Positions 7,860 to 17,014 of a stretch of 64,000 bases of DNA are shown here, piece after piece. The notes below the pieces were generated by a model. The model did not search any database and had not been told where the DNA came from. It worked only from the letters and a program-made list of their open reading frames with translations. The DNA comes from Mucilaginibacter kameinonensis (lineage in GTDB: Bacteria; Bacteroidota; Bacteroidia; Sphingobacteriales; Sphingobacteriaceae). Position 1 is the stretch's first letter, and each line of letters begins with the position of its first letter. The stretch spans positions 496,001-560,000 of the forward strand of contig NZ_RCWZ01000003.1 in assembly GCF_003675385.1 (NCBI RefSeq). The letters are read 5' to 3'. A program made the position numbers and the translations under genes.

Positions 7860-9617
7860 TCAGGTCCATTTCTGGATGATATCTTCCAAACGCTCAAAAG
7901 TAAACGGTTTACTCACAAAATCCTTCATTCCCGCCTGGGCGCATTCGCGCTCATTTTCACTTAGTACATTAGCCGTCATGGCAATAATTGGTGGCGCACC
8001 CTCTCCATGCTTTCTCAAAATATGACGTGTTGCCTGTAAACCATCCATTTCGGGCATCTGGATGTCCATAAATATCAGGTCATAATTACATTGCTCAACC
8101 ATATTAACGGCAGCCAGCCCGTTCTCGGCAATATCAATATTGTATCCTACCTTTTTAAATATCTTACTGGCTATCAATTGGTTCATCTTATTATCCTCGG
8201 CAAGTAAAATACGCAGTGGCCTGTATTGAAAAGCTTCCTTTTCATCTGGTTGTATATCAAATTCAGTAGTGCTGTAGGTAACCGGCAATGGCAGAGTAAA
8301 ACTAAATAATGAACCCTCCGCTTCCTTGCTTTCTACCCAGATGCGGCCATGCATCATTTCAACAAGCTTTTTGCAAATAGATAAACCAAGGCCCGTACCG
8401 CCGTACTTACGCAGCGCGGTGGTATTTACTTGTGTAAATGGTTTAAACAATTGGGCCAGCGCCTCTTCGCTTATCCCAATGCCATCGTCTTTTACACTGA
8501 AAGTAATTTCCTGAATATTATTGCTCGCCTCAGATGCCGTGACCTTTAGCTTTACCGCCCCCTCATCTGTAAACTTAATGGCATTCCCTATTAAATTAAC
8601 CAGGATCTGTTGGAGCCTGCCATGGTCAATTATCACATAATTAGCTACATTGTCATCAACCAGGTAAGTTAACTTTAAAGGTTTATGCAGCGAGGTAATA
8701 GCTGGCTCGGTAATTTCTATGACGGTTTTTATACAGTTACGGAGGTTTGTCGAAACCGGGTGAAGTATCAATTTATCAGCCTCTATTTTTGATATATCAA
8801 GAATATCACTAATGATATTGATGAGCAGGTTACTGCTTGATTGTAAGGTTTGAAGTAACTCCTGTTGCTCGGGCTGCAAATTGGTACGGGACAGCAGTTG
8901 AGCGGTACCAATAATACCATTAAGCGGAGTACGAATCTCGTGGCTCATATTGGCCAGAAAGTTTGACTTGGCAAAGGTAGCCGCCTCGGCCTGGTCACGC
9001 GAGGCCGAAAGTTCAATTTGTGAGGCCTGTAACTCTTCGCTTTTATGGATCAGGTCGCGCTTATCGGTTTCATGGCTTTTTTTGATGAAGCCCACCAGTA
9101 AGCCAACAATTAAAACGTTGGTTACCGCCGATGTTATCAGGTCAGATTCTCTTGATATCGAACTATCATAAGGCTGTACCAAACCGGGGATGCGTTTTTC
9201 AACGTAGTAGCAGCCTAAGAATATAATCACCAATGCGCCGATAAAAATATAGTGGTAACGTTTTTTAACCAGCAGGGTTATCAATACGATAAAGAATACC
9301 CCAGAAAGTGTTGTAGAGCCACTTATGCCACCGTTATAAAACCAGCCGGGAATAATCGCCGCGAGGCCAAAACAAATATAAATTACAGCAACATCCTCTT
9401 TATATTTTACAAATCGGCTCCTGTAAAAAGCCCAGCCCGACATCAGGATAACAAAAAGCTGAACAAGTTCAAGTTTGTAACTTAACCCCAAAAACAAATT
9501 GCAGATCAGCGAAAAAATGCTGCTTACGCAAATGAATAATGAGAGTGCATTAAACAGCTTATTCTCCAGCGACAAATCAGGCTTACCATAGCCAATAATC
9601 TGCTTCAGCTTTTCCAT
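7860..9617 (-). CDS. membrane hybrid histidine kinase with C-terminal receiver domain
   Basis: 585 residues in one polypeptide. Roughly six membrane helices (about 20-180) form a 7TMR-like N-terminal sensor, followed by a short coiled coil. The HisKA domain has phospho-accepting His226 in SHEIRTPLNG. The HATPase domain shows its N, G1 and G2 boxes (NLIGNAIKFTD, VKDDGIGI, GGTGLGLSI). The receiver domain (about 467-585) has Asp518 in FMDIQMPEMDG and Lys570 in SKPF. All phosphorelay residues are present. No HPt or separate response regulator is adjacent, so output is unclear. Confidence 0.92.
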   Translation of the reverse strand: MEKLKQIIGYGKPDLSLENKLFNALSLFICVSSIFSLICNLFLGLSYKLELVQLFVILMSGWAFYRSRFVKYKEDVAVIYICFGLAAIIPGWFYNGGISGSTTLSGVFFIVLITLLVKKRYHYIFIGALVIIFLGCYYVEKRIPGLVQPYDSSISRESDLITSAVTNVLIVGLLVGFIKKSHETDKRDLIHKSEELQASQIELSASRDQAEAATFAKSNFLANMSHEIRTPLNGIIGTAQLLSRTNLQPEQQELLQTLQSSSNLLINIISDILDISKIEADKLILHPVSTNLRNCIKTVIEITEPAITSLHKPLKLTYLVDDNVANYVIIDHGRLQQILVNLIGNAIKFTDEGAVKLKVTASEASNNIQEITFSVKDDGIGISEEALAQLFKPFTQVNTTALRKYGGTGLGLSICKKLVEMMHGRIWVESKEAEGSLFSFTLPLPVTYSTTEFDIQPDEKEAFQYRPLRILLAEDNKMNQLIASKIFKKVGYNIDIAENGLAAVNMVEQCNYDLIFMDIQMPEMDGLQATRHILRKHGEGAPPIIAMTANVLSENERECAQAGMKDFVSKPFTFERLEDIIQKWT

Positions 9618-9838
9618 TTAAAATAAAAAATTAATTAGAGGGGAACCCTTTATACTCAAAAACAGAGAGTTCTGTTTAGTAAATAAAGTATTTTTTGGGA
9701 AATCTTTAAAACTTTAACGAGTAAAAAAGCAAAAAACAGGGCATTATTGTCTAATAATTAATTAAAAAAAACCTTGTAATTATTAAGCAATGCTAAACCA
9801 TTATTTTAACGAAAAACCGTGCGGCAAAAAACAAACAA

Positions 9839-9862
9839 CACACCCATCAAGCGAAGGGTGTG
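9839..9862 (-). terminator. terminator of the aldo/keto reductase gene
   Basis: Arms CACACCC (9839-9845) and GGGTGTG (9856-9862) with a 10-base loop; on the minus strand the stem is followed by a T/G-rich run (TTGTTTGTTTTTTG). It lies 25 bases past the stop codon. Confidence 0.7.
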
Positions 9863-9886
9863 CTGCTGATTTCCATAGAAAATTCT

Positions 9887-10837
9887 TTAGTAAGCGCTGG
9901 CGACAGTCAGTGCTTCGATAGTTTCATTGCTCAGCTTTAAATTGGCAGCTTTAGCAAACTCATTAAGCTGATCAAAATTGGTTGCGCTCACTATAGGTGC
10001 CGTTACACTTGGCCTTGCTATTAACCAGGCTAAAGCAATGGCCGATTGGCTGGTACTATACTGGGCAGCAGCCTCGTCAAGCGCTTTCAAGATCCTGAAG
10101 CCGCGCTCGTTTAAATATTTTTTTACCATACCGGCCCGGCTACTCCCCTGTAAATCTTTTTCGGAACGGTATTTACCGCTTAAAAAGCCACTTGCCAACG
10201 AAAAGTAGCTAATGACGCCTATATTCTGATCCTTAAGAAAAGGCTCGTAAGTGGTTTCATACTTTTCCCTGTCAAACAGGTTATATTCGGGTTGTAGCGT
10301 TTGGTACGAAATTAATCCTTTCTCAACACCCACCTTTAATGACTCATGCAGGCGCTCTACCGACATATTAGAGGTACCAATAGCGCGAACCTTACCATCC
10401 TGCACCAACTGGTCATAAGCGCGCAGCGTTTCCTCTACAGGAGTTGATGGGTCATCATAATGAGTTTGATATAAGTCGATATAATCTGTTTGCAGCCTTT
10501 TCAATGAATCTTCGGCGGCTTTGATGATGTAGTCCTTTTTCAAACCCTTTCTTTCCGAATCCATTTCCGAACCTACCTTTGTGGCAATGATCACCTGATC
10601 GCGCTTACCGCTTTTCTTTAACCAATTGCCAATTTCAGTTTCTGATTCTCCGCCTTTATTGCCTTCTACCCATCGGGAGTATACATCGGCAGTATCAATA
10701 GTATTAAAACCGGCATCTAAAAACGCATCTAATAAAATGGCTGTATCATTACCTTTTACAGTCCAGCCAAAAACGTTACCGCCAAAAACCAATGGCGCGG
10801 TATATAGTTCGGATTTGCCTAATTCACGCTTTTCCAT
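9887..10837 (-). CDS. aldo/keto reductase (NADPH-dependent, TIM barrel)
   Basis: 316 residues. The start MEKRELGKSELYTAPLVFGG and the DTADVY segment (Asp48, Tyr53 of the catalytic tetrad), the conserved ATKVG lysine strand and the DLYQTHYDD histidine are the AKR signature. The NADPH-binding loop near the C-terminus (LIARPSVTAPIVSATNFDQL) is present. The family reduces aldehydes or ketones of sugars, or other carbonyls; substrate not assignable. Single gene with its own terminator. A second, different AKR lies at 49926-50912. Confidence 0.9.
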   Translation of the reverse strand: MEKRELGKSELYTAPLVFGGNVFGWTVKGNDTAILLDAFLDAGFNTIDTADVYSRWVEGNKGGESETEIGNWLKKSGKRDQVIIATKVGSEMDSERKGLKKDYIIKAAEDSLKRLQTDYIDLYQTHYDDPSTPVEETLRAYDQLVQDGKVRAIGTSNMSVERLHESLKVGVEKGLISYQTLQPEYNLFDREKYETTYEPFLKDQNIGVISYFSLASGFLSGKYRSEKDLQGSSRAGMVKKYLNERGFRILKALDEAAAQYSTSQSAIALAWLIARPSVTAPIVSATNFDQLNEFAKAANLKLSNETIEALTVASAY

Positions 10838-10960
10838 ATTATGTTATTTTTTATAAAAAGATGAATTAAGTAGCATTTGTTTGTCAGCAAAATGAAATAA
10901 GAGTATGCTTATTTGTAATAAAACTGAATTAAAAACGACAATGCATCGCCTAAAACTAAG

Positions 10961-10968
10961 TACATTTG
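10961..10968 (+). promoter_or_regulatory. candidate -7 box of the hscA-like gene
   Basis: TACATTTG matches the Bacteroidota -7 consensus TAnnTTTG exactly and sits 20 bases before the ATG at 10989. I see no good -33 TTTG partner, so this is a moderate call. Confidence 0.45.
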
Positions 10969-10988
10969 CCCCTTGTTAATTTAATATA

Positions 10989-12845
10989 ATGGCTAAAGTT
11001 TCTATCAACCTGGCAACAGGCTCATTGCAAAAAGAAGAGATCATTGTAGGAATCGATCTGGGTACCACCAACTCGCTGGTAGCATTCATCAACCCGGAAA
11101 AAAATCCGCAGGTAATTAATGATGCCGGTAAAGGCGTTCTGGTACCTTCTGTAGTGCATTTTGGCAATACCGGCGATGTATTGGTAGGAAACGAAGCAAA
11201 AGAGTTTTTGATAACAGATCCTCAAAACACCATATTTTCGGTTAAACGTTTATTAGGTCGCAGTTACCATGATATCGAAAACTACAAAGACTTTTTTAGC
11301 TATAAAGTAATTGATGACGATAGCGAAAGCCTGGTAAAGATCAAGGTTGGCGATAAATTTTATACGCCTATAGAACTATCGGCCCAGATATTAAAAGAGC
11401 TTAAGGCCCGTGCCGAGCATGCGCTTAAAACCCCGGTTAACCGTGCAGTAATTACTGTGCCTGCGTATTTTAACGATTCGCAGCGCCAGGCTACCCGCGA
11501 TGCCGGTAAACTTGCAGGCCTCGATGTTTTACGAATAGTAAATGAGCCTACAGCAGCAAGTTTGGCTTATGGCATAGGCTTAAACCCTGAAGAAACAAAA
11601 ACCATAGCCGTTTATGACCTTGGTGGTGGTACGTTTGACGTATCAATATTGCAAATACAGAACGGCATTTTTGAAGTGCTTTCAACCAATGGTGATACCT
11701 TTTTAGGAGGCGACGACTTTGACCGAATTATTGTTGACTACTGGATTGAGAAAAACCAGCTTAACAAAGCCGAAGTACTTGCCAATACCGAACTGGCACA
11801 GCAACTCCGTTTAAAAGCAGAAGAGGCGAAAAAAGCTTTTGCTCACCAAAGCATGGTCAACGATAAAATAGGCGATATCTGGTGTACGCTTGACCGTACT
11901 ACTTTTGAACAACTAATACTACCTAAAGTACAACAAACTATTACCAGCTGCCAGAATGCGCTTAATGATGCCAAATTAACTATCAATCAGATTGATGAAG
12001 TTGTTATGGTTGGTGGTTCAACCCGTACAGCATTGGTTAAACGGATGGTTGCTGAATTTTTCGGTCGCCCGGTGCATGACGATGTAAATCCCGACGAGGT
12101 AGTTGCTTTAGGAGCCGCTATTCAGGCCGATATTTTGGCTGGAAACCGTAAGGATATTTTACTGCTTGACGTTACCCCTCTTTCTTTGGGTATTGAAACT
12201 ATGGGAGGCCTGATGGATGTGATCATCCCCCGAAACTCTAAAGTACCAACCAAAGGTGGCAGGCAATACACCACTTCTATCGACGGACAGGTGAACATGA
12301 AAATTGCTGTTTACCAGGGCGAGCGTGATCTGATCAAAGAAAACCGCAAACTGGCCGAGTTTGATTTAAAAGGCATACCGTCCATGCCTGCAGGTTTCCC
12401 TAAAGTTGATATCAACTTTTTATTGAATGCAGATGGGATCCTTACCATTCAGGCTATTGAACTTCGCTCGGGCGTAAAACAGGAAGTTGAAGTAAAACCA
12501 ACTTACGGTATTACTGATGAACAGGTGGAGCAAATGTTAATGGACAGCATTACCCACGCTAAAGATGATGTAAGCCAGCGTATGCTTATTGAGGCACGTA
12601 CCGAAGGCGAACAAATGGTTTATACCGTTGAACGCTTCCTGCAAAAAAATGCCGACTATGTTTCCATCACTGAAATTGCAGACACAACAAAATTAGTTGA
12701 GAAACTCAAAGAAGCCTTAACCAGCGGCGATAAAGACCTGATTTTAAAGACCATCGACGAGGTTAACGAATTCACCCGTCCGTTTGCTGAACGATTGATG
12801 GATCAGGCTATAAGCACGGCTATGAGAGGCAAAAGTATTGAATAG
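10989..12845 (+). CDS. hscA: Hsp70-family chaperone, HscA-like
   Basis: 618 residues, ATP-dependent chaperone. The nucleotide-binding domain is intact: IDLGTTNS at 22-29, VPAYFNDSQRQATRDAG, NEPTAASLAYG, DLGGGTFDVS and GGSTR. The substrate-binding domain begins about residue 400 and the helical lid follows. The length and the N-terminal extension with SLQKEE fit HscA (Fe-S cluster assembly) better than DnaK, and the C-terminus lacks the DnaK EEV-type tail. However, no iscU, hscB or fdx lies next to it, so it may act in another client pathway. Cytoplasmic. Confidence 0.75.
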   Translation: MAKVSINLATGSLQKEEIIVGIDLGTTNSLVAFINPEKNPQVINDAGKGVLVPSVVHFGNTGDVLVGNEAKEFLITDPQNTIFSVKRLLGRSYHDIENYKDFFSYKVIDDDSESLVKIKVGDKFYTPIELSAQILKELKARAEHALKTPVNRAVITVPAYFNDSQRQATRDAGKLAGLDVLRIVNEPTAASLAYGIGLNPEETKTIAVYDLGGGTFDVSILQIQNGIFEVLSTNGDTFLGGDDFDRIIVDYWIEKNQLNKAEVLANTELAQQLRLKAEEAKKAFAHQSMVNDKIGDIWCTLDRTTFEQLILPKVQQTITSCQNALNDAKLTINQIDEVVMVGGSTRTALVKRMVAEFFGRPVHDDVNPDEVVALGAAIQADILAGNRKDILLLDVTPLSLGIETMGGLMDVIIPRNSKVPTKGGRQYTTSIDGQVNMKIAVYQGERDLIKENRKLAEFDLKGIPSMPAGFPKVDINFLLNADGILTIQAIELRSGVKQEVEVKPTYGITDEQVEQMLMDSITHAKDDVSQRMLIEARTEGEQMVYTVERFLQKNADYVSITEIADTTKLVEKLKEALTSGDKDLILKTIDEVNEFTRPFAERLMDQAISTAMRGKSIE

Positions 12846-12882
12846 GCACAAATATTGCTGATCAACCCAAAAATCTTAAAAT

Positions 12883-13875
12883 TTGAAAAGGACAATATCT
12901 GCTTTAGCCCTGTTTATTTTTATTGCCGTAACCAATACGGCCTGTGCCACAACCCGTAAACATTTCCGGGATACTTCTGCAAAAGCGTCAATGCTGGATA
13001 CTTTAAAGTACGATTCGTTGATGAAAAAACTGGCCAATGGCGATAAAAGCGGACGCTGGCCGGTAAAAACTAAAGAATACCCTTTGCAAGGTGCCATTTT
13101 ACCGTTTAACCGCATTGTAGCTTTCTACGGCAACCTTTATTCAAAAAACATGGGCGTGCTGGGCCAATATCCGCGCAAAACCATGCTCAATAAGTTAAAA
13201 GAAGAAGTAAAAAACTGGGAGAAAGCTGATACAGCTACCAACGTAGTACCGGCCTTACATTATATATGTGTAACAGCCCAGGCAGATGCCGGCAGAAACG
13301 GTTTGCATAATCTGCGAATGCCATTCAGCCAGATAGATACTGTGATTAGCTGGGCAAAAAGTATTAACGCTCTTGTATTTTTAGATATACAGGTTGGCTT
13401 CAGCACAGTACAAACCGAATTGCCTCTGTTGGAAAAATACATGAAGATGCCAAACGTTCATTTAGGTATCGACCCTGAATTTTCAATGAAAGAAGGCAGT
13501 GTCCCTGGCAAACGCATTGGAACATTTGATGCAGATGATATTAACTATGTAACCGGCTATTTAGCCAAAGTGGTAAAAAAGAATGACCTGCCGCCCAAAA
13601 TGTTCGTGATCCACCGCTTTACCAAACGTATGGTAACTAATTACAAAGATATTAAGTTAAGACCAGAAGTGCAGGTGGTTATGGATATGGATGGTTGGGG
13701 TGGCCCTGAACTAAAAAAGGGAACTTACAAATATTTCATTTCTGAAGAGCCTGTTCAGTTTACCGGCTTTAAGCTTTTTTATAAAAACGACTTAAAGAAC
13801 GAGCCTCACAGAATGCTAACCCCTAAAGAAATATTGAGCCTGAAGCCCGCTCCTATTTACATCCAATACCAGTAA
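12883..13875 (+). CDS. secreted/lipoprotein-like protein with probable TIM-barrel fold, function unknown
   Basis: 330 residues from a TTG codon at 12883. No upstream ATG exists and the next Met (residue 36) would remove the signal peptide, so TTG is the likely start. The N-terminus is a signal sequence with a possible lipobox cysteine at 21. The body alternates strands and helices with acidic strand ends (LVFLDIQVG, HLGIDPEFSM, VVMDMDGWGG), suggesting a (beta/alpha)8 barrel of hydrolase type, but I cannot name a family. It starts 37 bases after the hscA-like gene and may be co-transcribed with it. Confidence 0.65.
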   Translation: MKRTISALALFIFIAVTNTACATTRKHFRDTSAKASMLDTLKYDSLMKKLANGDKSGRWPVKTKEYPLQGAILPFNRIVAFYGNLYSKNMGVLGQYPRKTMLNKLKEEVKNWEKADTATNVVPALHYICVTAQADAGRNGLHNLRMPFSQIDTVISWAKSINALVFLDIQVGFSTVQTELPLLEKYMKMPNVHLGIDPEFSMKEGSVPGKRIGTFDADDINYVTGYLAKVVKKNDLPPKMFVIHRFTKRMVTNYKDIKLRPEVQVVMDMDGWGGPELKKGTYKYFISEEPVQFTGFKLFYKNDLKNEPHRMLTPKEILSLKPAPIYIQYQ

Positions 13876-13930
13876 TAATCAATATTTGATTAAACAGGTT
13901 TCATATATTTAGCCCATCTAAACTTTATAC

Positions 13931-14638
13931 ATGAAACCTGTTCTTAAGTATTTTTATTTTTTCCTGTTTATCTTCATTACAGCATCGGCATCAGCTCAAA
14001 ACATGGCTGCTGTGAACAAGGTGTTAAGCAATCAAAATTTACAATTCCAAACACGGATGCAACTGTTCCGTCCTATTTGGGGAATATCTAATAATCCGGA
14101 GATATACAATCCTAAATATACTTATCAGGTTACAATGGCCGATGGTACTCAGAAAGAGGTAAGCTCGAAAATTTATGCCGATACTGCCGCTCACAAAAAT
14201 TACCTGCTATTTATTGATAAGTCTTTAGCCAAAAACGATTCAAATAGGAAACAAAAAATTTATCCTTTTCAAACCAAAAACATCGCGCGCGACCTGGCCT
14301 CGTCATTAAGTCTCACAAAAAATGGCAAACCTGTATCACCGAAAAATTATTATACCGGTATAGCTAAAGACAGTTGCTGGATGTTTAAAGTCATAACAGG
14401 GTCAATCAATGTGTATTCGATTTTAAGCGTAGAAGTAGGGCAATTTGTTGCCCCCTCAACCATCGTTGGTATCCAGTTAAATGACGGGCCTATACTTAAC
14501 TATAACGAAGAAAATCTAAAAGGGATGGTTGTGCAAGATGCGGAAGCTATGGAATACATTGGGCAAAAAAACTATCTAAAGGCTATAAAGAAATATAACA
14601 AGAATATTGAAAAGGCTCCAAAAGATGGCAAAGATTAA
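13931..14638 (+). CDS. secreted protein of unknown function, paralogue A
   Basis: 235 residues with a clear signal peptide (MKPVLKYFYFFLFIFITASA, cleavage near SASAQ). No known domain. Shares with the next gene the signal-peptide start MKPVLKYF, a central MADGT/MLNGT-type turn followed by KKEV-S-IY, a NYYTGIAKDSCWMF core and a C-terminal NYNEENL segment. The acidic/aromatic pattern suggests a periplasmic beta-rich protein. The two genes also share their upstream leader, so they arose by tandem duplication. Confidence 0.7.
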   Translation: MKPVLKYFYFFLFIFITASASAQNMAAVNKVLSNQNLQFQTRMQLFRPIWGISNNPEIYNPKYTYQVTMADGTQKEVSSKIYADTAAHKNYLLFIDKSLAKNDSNRKQKIYPFQTKNIARDLASSLSLTKNGKPVSPKNYYTGIAKDSCWMFKVITGSINVYSILSVEVGQFVAPSTIVGIQLNDGPILNYNEENLKGMVVQDAEAMEYIGQKNYLKAIKKYNKNIEKAPKDGKD

Positions 14639-14723
14639 ATGTGTAAGCAACCCCTAAGGCTTTGTCTGGCTTAATATTAAGGTTACACTGCTTTTGTATA
14701 TTTAGTTCATCTAAACTTTATAT

Positions 14724-15413
14724 ATGAAACCAGTACTTAAGTACTTTGTCATTTTCGCCCTTACTATCTTTACAAATTTCGCTTTTGCTCAAAGCGGATC
14801 GCACGGCGTTAACAGTACACTTAACAGGCAAAACATGGATTTGCAGACGGGCCAGCAAACAGCCTTTTCTATGTGGACGTATTGGAACAAGGATGATAAA
14901 GGCACTAACAATCCTGAATATAATTTCCTGGTGACTATGCTCAATGGCACGAAGAAAGAAGTTAAGTCCAGAATTTATGTAGATGACTATGCCCACAAAA
15001 GTTATCTCGTGTATATCGATCAATCATTATCAAAAGCGGATACAAACCGGGAGCAAATAATTTATCCGGAACAAACTATTGAGATAGCACGTGATATTAC
15101 ACCTTCATTAACTAAAAAATCATCCCAGATTGCTGCTGTATCTAATTATTATAAAGGCATTGCTAAAGATAGCTGCTGGATGTTCAGGTTCATAAGTGGC
15201 CCTATCAGTGCATACTCCCTTTTAAGCGAGCCGGATGGCAAAATGTTCAATCCAAAATCAATAGTTGCTATCCAGCTTAACAACGGCTCAATTGTTCAAT
15301 ATAACGAAGAAAATTTAAGAGAAATGGTTGGCGACGATCCTGATGCTATTGAAAGCATTCAATGGAAAAATTACCTCCAGGCCATAAGGAGGTATAACCG
15401 GAATCATAAATAG
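14724..15413 (+). CDS. secreted protein of unknown function, paralogue B
   Basis: 229 residues with a signal peptide (cleavage near FAFAQ). Paralogue of the gene at 13931-14638: shared MKPVLKYF, NYYKGIAKDSCWMF and QYNEENLREM segments, but otherwise well diverged, so the duplication is not recent. It has its own leader with a TATATTTAG box (about 14696-14704) in the same position as in paralogue A, and ends before a strong bidirectional terminator. Function unknown. Confidence 0.7.
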   Translation: MKPVLKYFVIFALTIFTNFAFAQSGSHGVNSTLNRQNMDLQTGQQTAFSMWTYWNKDDKGTNNPEYNFLVTMLNGTKKEVKSRIYVDDYAHKSYLVYIDQSLSKADTNREQIIYPEQTIEIARDITPSLTKKSSQIAAVSNYYKGIAKDSCWMFRFISGPISAYSLLSEPDGKMFNPKSIVAIQLNNGSIVQYNEENLREMVGDDPDAIESIQWKNYLQAIRRYNRNHK

Positions 15414-15435
15414 CAAAAAAGCATGCTACAAGCAT

Positions 15436-15473
15436 AAAAAGAAAATCCCCGGTTTCCCGGGGATTTTCTTTTT
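15436..15473. terminator. strong bidirectional terminator
   Basis: Two perfectly complementary 17-base arms (15436-15452 and 15457-15473) with a 4-base loop. The arms have an A-run at one outer edge and a T-run at the other, so the hairpin can stop transcription from both paralogue B (+) and the convergent gene at 15472-15759 (-), whose stop codon overlaps it. Confidence 0.9.
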
Positions 15474-15759
15474 ATTTTCCTAAAGCTTCCTGTTCTTTCA
15501 GGGCTGCAATATTGTTGCTATCGCTGTAGTTTGCTGTTTGGTTAGCAAAATCTTCGAGGATGGCCGCTATAGTATCCAGGTTATCAGATACACGCTGGTG
15601 CATATCAGGAAGATCTTTTTCAAGGCGTTTATCCCCCAAATCAATATTATCAACTTCTATCTTAGCTAACTTAGTGATGATAGCTTGTTGGCTATTTTTC
15701 AGGTCTTCCAGTTCATGGACAATTTTTTCCATCAGTCCAAACTTCTTTAACTTATCCAT
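15472..15759 (-). CDS. small coiled-coil protein of unknown function
   Basis: 95 residues, highly charged, with a heptad-like pattern over about residues 10-60 (LMEKIVHELEDLKNSQQAII) and a second helix around 55-75. No membrane segment or signal peptide. It resembles generic small coiled-coil proteins; I recognise no family. Monocistronic, ending at the shared bidirectional terminator. Confidence 0.65.
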   Translation of the reverse strand: MDKLKKFGLMEKIVHELEDLKNSQQAIITKLAKIEVDNIDLGDKRLEKDLPDMHQRVSDNLDTIAAILEDFANQTANYSDSNNIAALKEQEALGK

Positions 15760-15871
15760 AATATGTGGTTTTAATTATTACTTTATAAATCAACCACCCT
15801 ATTAAAAAATTGTTTTCAGACTTGGAATTGCAATTCATAACTAATAACTTAGTTAAACTAAATATTTAGTT

Positions 15872-17014
15872 ATGAAAACCCTATTTATAACCCTATTCTT
15901 TACCTTATCAGTATTGCAAATACGTGCCCAGCAAACGGCCAATGATTCACTCCTGCTCGATTATTATCAAAATCAGCGCTTCGCCGATGCAGCCGACTAT
16001 CTCAGGAAAACATACCCGGAGCCTGTAACCGACGTTAAAGTATTAGCTAAACTGGCCTACACTTCAAAAATGGCCTCCCGCCTACCCGATGCCGAAAATT
16101 ACTATCAACGCATTTACGACACAGATACCACGAATCTCACCAACTTATATAATATGAGCGAGATCATTAAAAGGCGCGGCAATAATAAAAAGGCTATAAT
16201 ATATGTAAAGAAGATCCTGCTGAAGGATACAACCAACTTTGATGTATATAAACAACTGGCCGATCTGTCGCAAAATTTAGGCGATATGGAAGGGAGTATT
16301 TTATACCTTCAAAAAGCGAACAAGATCAACCCGCTTAATCCTGATGTTGCTTATGACCTGTCATCCTTTTACATCAACCTTAAACTATATGTCAATGCCG
16401 AAATTATAATTGACAAAGCCTTAGTGGCAGATACAGCCAATCTGTTGCTACTGAAAGGTAAAGCACAGGCTTCATACGCGTTAAAAAGATACCCGGTAAC
16501 TATTGAAATTACTAAGAAACTAATAGATGCCGGAGAATTGGCCGGCAGCATTGTATCCATGCGGGGCACCTCCTATTACATGACCGCCAACTATCCCGAT
16601 TGCATTAAAACGTTTAAAATACTGGAAGACAACCAAACCGGCACCGAGGCTTCCTTTTACTACACGGCCATGAGCTATAAGGCTTTGCATAGCAACACAA
16701 AAGCGATCATATATTTAGATAAGGCCATTGAAGAAGCCACATCTACGGGCGTAGGCTCCTATTACAGCGAAAAAGGCGATTCATACGACCACCTTCACCA
16801 ATTGAAAAATGCCGTTGAGGCATACCAGAAAAGTTTGCTTTATAAACCAGACCCAATTACTTACTACGCTCTTGCAACCCTATACGATACCGAATTGAAA
16901 AACAAAGCGACGGCCATTAAATACTACAAAAAGTACCTGGCAAGCAAACCAAAGGATTCTCAGAAAACCTTTATAGCTTACTCCAGAGAGCGTATTAAAT
17001 CGTTGAGGATTTAG
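15872..17014 (+). CDS. secreted TPR-repeat protein
   Basis: 380 residues with a signal peptide (cleavage near IRAQQ) and tandem TPR units across most of its length. Examples are KVLAKLAYTSKMASRLPDAEN, NLYNMSEIIKRRGNNKKAI, SILYLQKANKINPLNPDV and KNAVEAYQKSLLYKPDP. Probably a periplasmic protein-interaction scaffold. The last four bases overlap the convergent riboflavin synthase gene (17011-17014). Confidence 0.85.
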   Translation: MKTLFITLFFTLSVLQIRAQQTANDSLLLDYYQNQRFADAADYLRKTYPEPVTDVKVLAKLAYTSKMASRLPDAENYYQRIYDTDTTNLTNLYNMSEIIKRRGNNKKAIIYVKKILLKDTTNFDVYKQLADLSQNLGDMEGSILYLQKANKINPLNPDVAYDLSSFYINLKLYVNAEIIIDKALVADTANLLLLKGKAQASYALKRYPVTIEITKKLIDAGELAGSIVSMRGTSYYMTANYPDCIKTFKILEDNQTGTEASFYYTAMSYKALHSNTKAIIYLDKAIEEATSTGVGSYYSEKGDSYDHLHQLKNAVEAYQKSLLYKPDPITYYALATLYDTELKNKATAIKYYKKYLASKPKDSQKTFIAYSRERIKSLRI

